From contig NZ_JNWV01000024.1 in the NCBI RefSeq assembly GCF_000716535.1, forward strand, positions 1-64,000: a stretch of DNA of 64,000 bases. Reading direction: 5' to 3'. The stretch is from Streptomyces flaveolus. Its GTDB lineage: Bacteria; Actinomycetota; Actinomycetes; Streptomycetales; Streptomycetaceae. The position numbers were made by a program, and so were the translations under genes. Below the pieces are notes generated by a model. The model was not told where the DNA came from, did no database searches, and saw only the letters and a list, made by a program, of their open reading frames with translations. Below, one piece after another: positions 51,832 to 59,767 of the stretch (positions are counted from its first letter, which is position 1; each line of letters opens with the position of its first letter).

Positions 51832-53079
51832 ATGCCTGAAGTGATCTTCAGCGTCGATCAGTCCCGGTCGATGCGCGACCAGGACGTGCCCGGACACAAC
51901 AGGTGGCATCCAGACGTACCGACTGTGGCAATGGTTCGCCCGGGGGACGAGTTCCGCGTCGAATGCCGCGAGTGGACCGATGCGCAGATCGGCAACAACG
52001 ATTCCGCCAACGATGTGCGCGACGTCGACCTCAAGCGGGCGCACATGCTCAGCGGGCCGATCGGTGTCGAAGGCGCGGAGCCCGGTGACCTGCTGATCGT
52101 GGACATCCTCGACCTCGGGCCGGTACCGCAGCAAGTCGGGGACGCCCCCGGTCAGGGCTGGGGGTATACCGGCGTGTTCGCCAAGGCCAACGGTGGAGGG
52201 TTCCTGACCGACTACTTCCCGGACGCCTACAAGGCGATATGGGAATTCCACGGGCAGGTGGCGACGTCCAGGCACCTACCCGGCGTCCGCTTCACCGGTA
52301 TCACACACCCCGGCCTCTTCGGCACCGCGCCGTCCGCGGAGCTGCTGGAACGGTGGAACAGGCGTGAACAGGCCCTGATCGACACGGACCCGGACCGAAT
52401 ACCGCCTCTGGGACTCTCGCCCGACCCGGACCAGGCCCTCGGCGGTCAGGCGACAGGATCCGACGCCGAACGCATAGCCCAGGAAGGGGCGCGCACCGTG
52501 CCCGCACGGGAGAACGGAGGCAACCACGACATCAAGAACTTCACCCGTGGCTCGCGCGTCTTCTACCCCGTCCACGTCAAGGACGCCAAGCTGTCGGGCG
52601 GTGATCTGCACTTCAGTCAGGGAGACGGCGAGATCACCTTCTGCGGCGCCATCGAGATGGGCGGCTACATCGACTTCCACGTCGATCTCATCAAGGGCGG
52701 CATGGAGAAGTACGGCGTCAGCACCAACCCTGTCTTCATGCCGGGCAACGTCGAGCCGCGCTACACGGAGTTCATGTCCTTCATCGGCATCTCCGTGGAC
52801 CACGACACCGACACCAACTACTACCTGGACGCGACGGTCGCCTACCGCCGTGCCTGTCTCAACGCCGTCGAGTACCTGAAGAGGTTCGGCTACACCGGAG
52901 AGCAGGCCTACCTGCTGCTCGGCGCGGCCCCCATCGAGGGACGCATCAGCGGAATCGTCGACATCCCGAACGCCTGCTGCTCCCTCTACCTGCCGACCGG
53001 AATCTTCGATTTCGACGTCCGCCCCACCGCGGAAGGACCGAAATCCGCGGACCGTGGGCAGTGCGCGGTGAGCAGCTGA
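51832..53079 (+). CDS. fmdA: Formamidase
   Basis: The 415-aa enzyme hydrolyses formamide to formate and ammonia. It contains GHNRWHPDVPTVAMVRPGDE, GAEPGDLLIVDILDLG, FTGITHPGLFGTAPS, NGGNHDIKNFTRGSRVFYPV, SQGDGEITFCGAIEMGG and DIPNACCSLYLPTGIFDFDV. The Cys/Glu/Lys-type amidase core of the FmdA/AmdA family is intact and the length is standard. ATG 51832 follows GAGGAG. Together with the channel and FmdB it gives the cell nitrogen from short amides. Cytoplasmic. Confidence 0.95.
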   Translation: MPEVIFSVDQSRSMRDQDVPGHNRWHPDVPTVAMVRPGDEFRVECREWTDAQIGNNDSANDVRDVDLKRAHMLSGPIGVEGAEPGDLLIVDILDLGPVPQQVGDAPGQGWGYTGVFAKANGGGFLTDYFPDAYKAIWEFHGQVATSRHLPGVRFTGITHPGLFGTAPSAELLERWNRREQALIDTDPDRIPPLGLSPDPDQALGGQATGSDAERIAQEGARTVPARENGGNHDIKNFTRGSRVFYPVHVKDAKLSGGDLHFSQGDGEITFCGAIEMGGYIDFHVDLIKGGMEKYGVSTNPVFMPGNVEPRYTEFMSFIGISVDHDTDTNYYLDATVAYRRACLNAVEYLKRFGYTGEQAYLLLGAAPIEGRISGIVDIPNACCSLYLPTGIFDFDVRPTAEGPKSADRGQCAVSS

Positions 53080-53486
53080 GCGAAAAGAGCCCGACGTGCG
53101 GTCCCCACCCGGTGACCCGCCGGGCGGGGACCGCCTCTGCCGACAGTGCGGGCACGGGTTGTCGGCGCGGGCGGAGACGACCATCGTGCCGTCGGCACGG
53201 CCTTGCCGCAGACGAGCGCCACCGTCTCGGCGCGCCGGATCACCAGCGACCGGGCCGCCCAGGCGTAACCAGTCCGCTCGATCGCGCGGTGCACCAGCTT
53301 CTGAATCGCCTTGCCGCCCTCTCCCCCGGCCCGGACCCGGCTGAGCTGATCAGTCGTTTCCCCGGTGCTGTTCGGCGACGCGGGGCAGCGGTGCGCGGGC
53401 CGGGCGCCCCCCTTTTTGAGCATGCCGCAGAGGTTGCCGACCATGTCGTCGTCCGGCCCAGCCGCTCGGGCCGATCGGCGACTCTG
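53080..53486. other. Intergenic, weak coding-like signal
   Basis: A minus frame with KAIQKLVHRAIERTGYAW and ARSLVIRRAETVALVCGKA has fair codon bias, and a plus frame over the same bases (LLNRLAALSPGPDPAELI) competes. No family or ribosome site is seen, so no gene is called. Confidence 0.3.
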
Positions 53487-54092
53487 TCACTTCGAGTCGT
53501 AGTACAGCCTGAGGAACTCCCCCATCGCCGCGTCGACGCCGGCGCGGTCACCGGTAGCGAGCAGGTCGAGCAGCAGACCGCGGACAGTGGCGAGTCCCAG
53601 CCTGGCCCGGTTTCGGGCCACGGCAGGCTCCACCCCTGCGCCCACCTCAGCGGCCACGAGCGGCTCCAGCCAGTCGTTCACGAGCCCTTCGAGGACCGGG
53701 GCGGCCTCGGGGCGGCCCCGCAGCGCGTACCCACAGACTTCGAAGAAGAGCCGCTCCTGACCGGCCAGTCGGGGGTCCGCCAGTTGCTCCCAGAGGAGCC
53801 GCGCGGCATCGGCGGGCGAGAGACCGGGTTCCAGGCGGAGCTGGGACAGCAGATCACGCTGGCGCTGCTCCGACGTCCGGACGATCTCGACGAGCAGCTG
53901 TTCCTTGGAGCCGAAGTAGTGGATCAGCATGCGGTGGCTGACGCCGATCGCGTCGCCCAGGCCGCGCAGGCTCAGGTCCGTGAGGCCGTGTGCCGCGACG
54001 TAGTCAACGGCCATGTTCACCAGATGAGCGCGCCGACCCCCGTCCGTGCCCGGCGCGTCCTCGCCCTCGCCCTCGGGGTGCGAGCCATCCAT
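53487..54092 (-). CDS. TetR-family regulator
   Basis: The 201-aa protein has a helix-turn-helix (LVNMAVDYVAAHGLTDLSLR, GLGDAIGVSHRMLIHYFGSK) and a C-terminal helical domain (LFFEVCGYALRGRPEAAP, LLLDLLATGDRAG). ATG 54092 (MDGSHPEGEG) starts it. In-frame GTGs lie a few codons upstream. It is divergent from a SRPBCC gene across about 55 bases with two perfect palindromes, its probable binding sites. Confidence 0.88.
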   Translation of the reverse strand: MDGSHPEGEGEDAPGTDGGRRAHLVNMAVDYVAAHGLTDLSLRGLGDAIGVSHRMLIHYFGSKEQLLVEIVRTSEQRQRDLLSQLRLEPGLSPADAARLLWEQLADPRLAGQERLFFEVCGYALRGRPEAAPVLEGLVNDWLEPLVAAEVGAGVEPAVARNRARLGLATVRGLLLDLLATGDRAGVDAAMGEFLRLYYDSK

Positions 54093-54109
54093 ATCCACCA
54101 CGCCGCGAG

Positions 54110-54148
54110 TGTACCAATTGGTACATGCCATGTGTACCGTGTGGTACA
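54110..54148. promoter_or_regulatory. Twin perfect palindromes, TetR operators
   Basis: TGTACC-aatt-GGTACA at 54110-54125 and TGTACC-gtgt-GGTACA at 54133-54148 share identical 6-base arms, with centres 23 bases apart. The second ends on the A of the SRPBCC start codon (54148-54150). Confidence 0.8.
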
Positions 54149-54612
54149 TGAAGTCTGTCACCGTGTCGATCGACGTACCGCAGACGCCTGAGCAGGTCTA
54201 TGACTTCCTCGATGTCATGGCTCACCACGAGCGATTCACAGACCACTACCTGATCGACTGGCGCTACAGCGGCCCCGGCCGCGGCATCGGATCGCGCGCC
54301 ACGGTCACCGCCGCGCTGGGCGGCACGAAGACCGACGTCACCGTCGAGGTCGTCGAGGCCGATCCGCCGCGGCGCATCGTCGAGCGGAACGTCAGCGCGG
54401 CCGGCCGACGTCTGGCCCACGGCACCTACACCATCGAACCGCTCCGAGGCGGCGGGAGTCACGTGGCGTTCACGTACGCCTGGGTGCGCGCCCCGGTCGC
54501 CGACCGCCTGCTGGCACCCGTCGTCCGGGCCGCGATGCGGCGCGCCAACCGCACGGTCATGCGACGTCTGGCCGCCGAGCTGGCTCGCCATGTGTCCGCT
54601 GCCGGATACTGA
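54148..54612 (+). CDS. SRPBCC / polyketide cyclase-like protein (154 aa)
   Basis: KSVTVSIDVPQTPEQVYDFL opens the START-like fold. YSGPGRGIGSRATVTA, VEVVEADPPRRIVERN and HVAFTYAWVRAP supply further strands of the ligand cavity. Such proteins bind hydrophobic ligands. No catalytic residue is evident. ATG 54148 lies at the edge of an operator and has no Shine-Dalgarno, so the mRNA is probably leaderless. It is controlled by the divergent TetR. Confidence 0.85.
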   Translation: MKSVTVSIDVPQTPEQVYDFLDVMAHHERFTDHYLIDWRYSGPGRGIGSRATVTAALGGTKTDVTVEVVEADPPRRIVERNVSAAGRRLAHGTYTIEPLRGGGSHVAFTYAWVRAPVADRLLAPVVRAAMRRANRTVMRRLAAELARHVSAAGY

Positions 54613-54869
54613 CGCCGGTATCTCTCGGCTCTTCCACCCGGCGCCGGTCCCGACACCCACAGCGCCCCCGCCCACACCCGGCTCGGACTGCACGGTCCGG
54701 CGCTTCGTCTCCAACTCGGTTCACATGCACGTTTTCGGCGCGGCAGGCCGTGGCAACCCCGCCGCCGACGGCGCCTTCGATTCCCTGGTTCAGACTGATC
54801 GTTTCCCGCTCTCGTCAGCCGCTTCGCGGCGGTCGCCCAACCGGTGGGTGGCAGGCGTCTTTGCCTCGA

Positions 54870-55766
54870 TCACGACCCTCCCCCGACTTCTGGCGCGCCG
54901 TAGGAGAACCTGTACCCGGCGAAGTCGGCGACATGGACGTACCCAATGCGCTGGTAGAGGGCGTTGCTGGTGGGGTTGTCCGGGTCCGTGAACAGGACGA
55001 CGTCCGTCGCCCCCGCGGCCAGCGCGGCCCTGCTCACCTCGACCGTCACGGCCCCCGCGTAGCCGCGGCCGCGGAGGTGGGCCGGGGTGTAGACGGGGTC
55101 CACCCGGACCATGCCGCCAACGACGGAGGTCGCGGCAGCCATCGAGACGGGGATGCCCTCCGGGGTCTCCCAGAATGTGAAGTGCCTGTCGCCGAAACGC
55201 GAGTCCCCCCAGGAGCCGGCGTCGATCAAGTCGATGGAGGACTGCTCCCCGACGTCGACACAGAACTCACGGCACCAGCGCACGACTTGCTGACGGTCCT
55301 TACCCTCCGTGAGGCGCCCCTGGCCTTCCGGGTGCGGCTGCGGTGAGGTGAGCGTGCCGAGACGGTACAGATGCGTCCGCCAGAAAGGTACCGGCGCCGC
55401 GCCCGTGTGCTGCTGCCATGACTCGGCGAAAGCGCCAGCGGTGTCGTGGTCCGCGATGACGTTGGCGGGTGAGTGGCCGAGGCCGGCCAGGTGTGCAGCG
55501 AGGCTGTCGGCCTGCTCGGCAGAGAGAGGCGTGAGGCCCAGACGTCCGCGAGGAGTGAGATAACAGATCGCGCGAACCTCGCCCTGCGCCTCCAGTAGGC
55601 CGAAAACGGCGGCTTCGGCGTCGTGATCGGGCGCCCTACGTATCCTCAGCTTGGCGATGTCCGTCAGAGACATGTTGTGCAGCGCGGCGCGTGAGCACAG
55701 GAAGTCTCCGGCTCGGGCGAGGAAGTCGTCGACGTCTTGGGTGAGGTGCCAGTCATCCGGGAGCAT
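54870..55766 (-). CDS. GNAT-family acetyltransferase (298 aa)
   Basis: The C-terminal half carries the GNAT core: VRVDPVYTPAHLRGRGYAGA (acetyl-CoA loop R-G-R-G-Y-A), VVLFTDPDNPTSNALYQRI with GYVHVADF. The N-terminal half (FLCSRAALHNMSLTDIAKLR, AICYLTPRGRLGLTPL) is a degenerate second GNAT-like domain, as in other near-300-aa members. The substrate is unknown. Cytoplasmic, probably monocistronic. Confidence 0.88.
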   Translation of the reverse strand: MLPDDWHLTQDVDDFLARAGDFLCSRAALHNMSLTDIAKLRIRRAPDHDAEAAVFGLLEAQGEVRAICYLTPRGRLGLTPLSAEQADSLAAHLAGLGHSPANVIADHDTAGAFAESWQQHTGAAPVPFWRTHLYRLGTLTSPQPHPEGQGRLTEGKDRQQVVRWCREFCVDVGEQSSIDLIDAGSWGDSRFGDRHFTFWETPEGIPVSMAAATSVVGGMVRVDPVYTPAHLRGRGYAGAVTVEVSRAALAAGATDVVLFTDPDNPTSNALYQRIGYVHVADFAGYRFSYGAPEVGGGS

Positions 55767-56141
55767 GCCTCATGATCCCGGATCACCTCGACTCGGGGAC
55801 TGCTTCCTCAACACCTTTCAGCCACGTGACTGACTGCTCCCGAGCAGCCCCCCTGTCGACGGATGGCGTGCCGCGGTGTCGGCGGAGGCCGGCCACATCG
55901 TGCTGCGCTCACGCGGGGGTACCAACCTGCTGCTGGGGATTCCCGGTAGTGCGGTCCGGGTGCGCGCAACTGCCGCACGCGACCGCGCTGGACGAGGTTA
56001 TGTGACCTGTACGGGTGTCTCAGCCCCAGAGTGTCTCAGGTGCACCCCGCAGACGAGACACGTTCGCCGCCGATGGGTCGGGAAGCCAAGAGAGAGAATT
56101 GGGCCGTGCGGCCGTCTGCGCGGCGCAGATAACCTGCACGG
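55767..56141. other. Intergenic, possible fragment
   Basis: A plus frame reads AEAGHIVLRSRGGTNLLLGI and PGSAVRVRATAARDRAGRGY with fair bias but no clear start or known family. The right part contains the upstream region of the ADP-ribosylglycohydrolase. Confidence 0.3.
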
Positions 56142-57071
56142 ATGGAGCGGATTCAGCGGGCCGCGGGCGCGGTCGTCGGCTCAGCGGTGGGTGACGCCCT
56201 TGGCGCCCCCTTCGAGTTCGGCCCCCAGGGAGCGTTCTCCGCACGGTTTCCCGCGCCTGGTGCCGGTGGCGAGATGTGCGGAGGCGGCGGCTGGGACCCC
56301 GGCGAGGCCACCGACGACACACAGATGGCCGTCCTGGTCGCGGAGTCGCTGCTGGAGCGGGGCGGACTGGATCTGCCGGACGTCTTCGCCCGCTTCCAGC
56401 GGTGGGCAGCATCAGAACCGAAGGACATCGGCTTGCAGACCGAAGACGTCCTGACCAACGGCATGCCCTGGGACCTCGCCGCTGCGATGCATTTCCAGGT
56501 CAACCAACGAGCAGCGGGAAACGGCTCGTTGATGCGGGCATCGACTTCCGCGGTCCACTTCGCATCCGCGGGCCAAGAGGCCACCATGGACGCGGCCCGC
56601 CGCATCGCTGCCCTCACCCACGGTGACCGTGCGGCCTGGGAAGGCACTGCGATCTTCCACGAACTTATCCGTGTCATGTTCGGGGACACCGACCCCCTCG
56701 CCGCGCTCCCGGACATCCTCGCTCTTGTTCACCCCGGCCACCGCGGCCGTTACACCGCAGTCCTCGCGCCTGACTGGCACCCCGATCAGGCGACCGAGTT
56801 CAACGGTGCCGTCTGGCCCTGCCTGGGCTCCGCCATCTGGGCCTTGCGCACCACCAACAGCTTCGAAGAGGCGATACGCGCGGCGATCGACCTGGGCGGT
56901 GACACGGACACGGTCGCCGCGGTGACCGGAGGCCTCGCGGGGGCGTACTACGGGCTGGACGCAATCCCCGACCGCTGGACCCAGCCGCTCCATGTCCCCC
57001 TCCCCGGATTCGATGGGCGGGTGCTGCACCTGGCAGATCTGCTCGACCTTGCACACCGCCTCGGAGGCTGA
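56142..57071 (+). CDS. ADP-ribosylglycohydrolase family protein
   Basis: The 309-aa all-helical enzyme has GSAVGDALGAPFEFG, the metal-binding ATDDTQMAVLVAE and the C-terminal AIDLGGDTDTVAAVTGGLAG, the DraG/ARH signature holding the two Mg2+ ions. It removes ADP-ribose from proteins, nucleic acids or small molecules. No ADP-ribosyltransferase is visible nearby, so the substrate is open. ATG 56142 lies 13 bases before IQRAAGAVVG as in relatives. Confidence 0.92.
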   Translation: MERIQRAAGAVVGSAVGDALGAPFEFGPQGAFSARFPAPGAGGEMCGGGGWDPGEATDDTQMAVLVAESLLERGGLDLPDVFARFQRWAASEPKDIGLQTEDVLTNGMPWDLAAAMHFQVNQRAAGNGSLMRASTSAVHFASAGQEATMDAARRIAALTHGDRAAWEGTAIFHELIRVMFGDTDPLAALPDILALVHPGHRGRYTAVLAPDWHPDQATEFNGAVWPCLGSAIWALRTTNSFEEAIRAAIDLGGDTDTVAAVTGGLAGAYYGLDAIPDRWTQPLHVPLPGFDGRVLHLADLLDLAHRLGG

Positions 57072-57083
57072 ACCGGGTCTTAC

Positions 57084-57520
57084 TCAATGCGCCGGACCTC
57101 GCCCAGCCGGATGGGCCCCGTGGCCGATCATGGATGCGGCTTCGCTGTCGTCGGATGGCAGGGCTGCCAGGAGGGCGGTGTCCCAGGCACTGGCTCCGTG
57201 AGGTCAGGCGTGGTCTACGGCGCACTCTCCTCCCACCGGCGGACCGGCCCGGCGGCTCTGGCGATCCCGCTCCAGGCACGCTCGGTCGGCTACGGGACCA
57301 AGGCGGTCCGCGGCTCCTGGCTGAAGCGCTGGTTCGGCACCGCCTCACCCTAGGACGCGCTGCCGGCGCTGTCCCAGGTGCGCAGGCTCGTCGCCGATGA
57401 GGTGCCGAGCGTTCCCCGAGGCCGGCCGTTCCCGCTCCAAGGCTTCACCGAGGCCGTCCCGCTCGCCGAGGACCCCGCACACGGCACCGAGCCACTTCGT
57501 GACATCGGGCCCGTGGCCGA
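57084..57520 (+). pseudogene. MDR zinc-binding dehydrogenase C-terminal half
   Basis: The frame reads ADHGCGFAVVGWQGCQEGG, SGVVYGALSSHRRTGP, SVGYGTKAVRGSWLKRWFG, then TAG at 57351-57353, then DALPALSQVRRLVADEV with GRPFPLQGFTEAVPLA. This is the distal half of a medium-chain dehydrogenase, with a nonsense codon where Glu (GAG) is likely. The N-terminal half is missing. Confidence 0.62.
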
Positions 57521-57634
57521 GCGCTGCCTCACATGCGGCGGTACGGCGTTCGATGCACGCTGGTGGTGGAGAGGAAGTGGGTCCCTCGCCGGGTGCCGGC
57601 TGCGATCGGCAGGCGGCAGCGGGAAGGAAGTGTG

Positions 57635-58321
57635 ATGGAGATCGAAGGATCGACTGCCCTGGTGACCGGGGCCAATCGTGGTATCGGCTACGCGTTCGCC
57701 CGCGCACTGATCGCACGCGGGGCGGCGAAGGTCTACGCCGGTGTCCGCGATCCGGCGAGCGTGAGCGACGGAGACCTGACCGCGCTCCGTCTGGACGTCA
57801 CCGTGCCGGAAGAGGTCGCCGCGGCGGCCGCGACAGCCGATGACGTCACCATCGTGATCAACAACGCGGGCGTCGGAGGTTTCGACACCAAGCTGCTGAC
57901 GGGCTCCTTCGACGGCGCGCGCGAGGCGATGGAGATCAACTACTTCGGCACCTGGGCCGTGTCCCGGGCCTTCGCCCCGGTCCTGGCCCGCAACGGCGGC
58001 GGCGCACTGATCAACATGCTGTCGACGGCCTCATGGGCCTCCCGCCCGGACTATCCCGGGTACGCGGCCTCCAAAGCAGCCCAGTGGTCCTTGACGGGCG
58101 CGCTGCGGGAGGGCCTGCGCGAGCAGGGCACTCTTGTGATCGGCGTCCACGCCGGTTTCGTGGAGACGGATCTCAGCTCCTTCACGGACGCACCGAAGAT
58201 CAGCGTGGAGGATGTTGCGAAACAGACCATGGACGCTCTGGCGAACGACCGGGTCGAAGTCCTCGCCGACGAGCGGGCCAGACAGGTCAAGCGCGCTCTG
58301 TCGCAACCAGTCGAACGGTGA
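57635..58321 (+). CDS. Short-chain dehydrogenase/reductase (228 aa)
   Basis: It shows the classical SDR set: TALVTGANRGIGYAFARAL, INNAGVGGF, INMLSTASWASRP (catalytic Ser) and YAASKAAQWSLTGALREGL (Tyr and Lys). The short length and Thr-Gly-x3-Gly-x-Gly loop fit NADP-type SDRs. The substrate is unknown. ATG 57635 follows GGAAGGAAG. It lies 115 bases after the broken MDR gene. Confidence 0.92.
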   Translation: MEIEGSTALVTGANRGIGYAFARALIARGAAKVYAGVRDPASVSDGDLTALRLDVTVPEEVAAAAATADDVTIVINNAGVGGFDTKLLTGSFDGAREAMEINYFGTWAVSRAFAPVLARNGGGALINMLSTASWASRPDYPGYAASKAAQWSLTGALREGLREQGTLVIGVHAGFVETDLSSFTDAPKISVEDVAKQTMDALANDRVEVLADERARQVKRALSQPVER

Positions 58322-58513
58322 GAGGGGCCGGCTCGGCCCGGAGCGGCCGCCGTACGTCGTCATCGGCGGGGCGGACGGGTTCCGGTGCGGTGAGCCGGCC
58401 AGCCACCGGTCGTCGACGGCACACCGGTCTGTTCGCCGTGCCGCTACCCGCGCAGCCGCCCGAGCTCACGCGGGTACCGTACGTCGTCGTCCGGAAAACA
58501 GGCATCGCCGGGG

Positions 58514-59764
58514 TCAGAACCGGCCGGCCCCCCGGTACAGCTCCAGTTCGCCGTCCAGTTCGACGGCGAGCACGGTGGCGTGCGGGTCGAGGTCGGACTC
58601 GGCGGGCGGGTCGATCCACAGCACCCCGACCGCCTCGTGGAGTCCGCCGATCACCCGGTGGCCGAGTTCCGTGCCGGTGCCGAGGACGGTGACCTTGTTG
58701 ACCTTGGTGGCCAGGCCCCGGACGCCGATCTCGGCGCGCGGGGCGTCGAACACGGTGAGGTAGAGGGTGCGCCGGTCGGCAGAGAGGGTGCTGGGACCGT
58801 AGTGGTGCCCGGCCGGAAGTCCGCGCACGGTGCCGTACACCGCCTCCGCGTGTGTGCGGATCCACTCCCCCAGCCCTTCCAGGCGCTCGACCTGCGGCTG
58901 CGGGATGGTGCCGTCCTCCATGGGGCCGACGTCGAGCAGCAGGTTGCCGCCGCCGCCGATGGTCTCGGTGAAGTAGCGGATCAGCTGGGCGAGGGACTTG
59001 TGGTTGTGGTCGTGGTGCTGGTAGCCCCACGAGTCGTTGATCGTCAGGCACAGTTCCCAGGGGCCGTCCGGGGGCACGACGGGGACGCCCTGTTCGGGGG
59101 TGGCGTAGTCGCCCTCGCTGAGCATGCGTGCGTTGAAGACGACGTTCGGGACGTACGAGCGGATGAGCGCGGCCAGTTCGGGGATGCGCCACTGCTCCTC
59201 GCTGCGGTCCCACTCGCCGTCGAACCACATCAGGTCGGGCCGGTAGCGGGAGGCCAGCTCCCTTATCTGGCCGTCCCGGTAGGCGAGGAAACGCTCCCAG
59301 GCGTCCAGGTCCTCGTCCTCGGCGGCCACTTCCGAGTACCGGTTGTCCTCCAGCTCCGGTGGACGGCCCGGCTTGCGGGTGCTCGCGTAGTCGGGATGGT
59401 TCCAGTCGGAGTGCGAGTAGTACAGGCCGACCTTCAGGCCTTTGTCGCGCAGGGCGTCGGCGTAGGGGCCGAGGTAGTCCCTGCCGAGGTTGAGGTCGCC
59501 GTACGCCGTGTCCCACAGGGCGACGCCGTCGTGGTGGCGGCTGGTCAGGACGGCGTACCTGGCGCCGGCGCGGGCGAACAGGTCCGCCCACGCCCTGGGG
59601 TCGTAGTGGGCGCCGGTGAAGCGTTGCAGCTGGGACATGTACTGGTCGTGCGGCACGATGTCGTCGTAGAAGGACCAGGACTCCTGGACCCCGTCGACCG
59701 CGTAGATGCCCCAGTGCACGAAGATCCCCAACTTGGCGTCGGTGAACCAGGGTTGCATGGCCAT
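58514..59764 (-). CDS. Alpha-L-fucosidase, GH29
   Basis: The 416-aa enzyme shows the GH29 fold: WFTDAKLGIFVHWGIYAVDG, LTSRHHDGVALWDTAYGDLN, LMWFDGEWDRSEEQWR (Asp nucleophile in WFDGEWD) and LLLDVGPMEDGTIP. No signal peptide, so it acts on imported or intracellular fucosides. ATG 59764 lies 3 bases after the stop of the GH38 gene on the same strand, so they form one operon. Fucose removal beside mannosidase suggests glycan degradation. Confidence 0.93.
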   Translation of the reverse strand: MAMQPWFTDAKLGIFVHWGIYAVDGVQESWSFYDDIVPHDQYMSQLQRFTGAHYDPRAWADLFARAGARYAVLTSRHHDGVALWDTAYGDLNLGRDYLGPYADALRDKGLKVGLYYSHSDWNHPDYASTRKPGRPPELEDNRYSEVAAEDEDLDAWERFLAYRDGQIRELASRYRPDLMWFDGEWDRSEEQWRIPELAALIRSYVPNVVFNARMLSEGDYATPEQGVPVVPPDGPWELCLTINDSWGYQHHDHNHKSLAQLIRYFTETIGGGGNLLLDVGPMEDGTIPQPQVERLEGLGEWIRTHAEAVYGTVRGLPAGHHYGPSTLSADRRTLYLTVFDAPRAEIGVRGLATKVNKVTVLGTGTELGHRVIGGLHEAVGVLWIDPPAESDLDPHATVLAVELDGELELYRGAGRF

Positions 59765-59767
59765 GGG

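Noticed and set aside
52986..53444. Minus-strand frame after fmdA
   Set aside because: It has fair codon bias, but it overlaps the end of fmdA, has no ribosome site and no family, and a competing plus frame exists.
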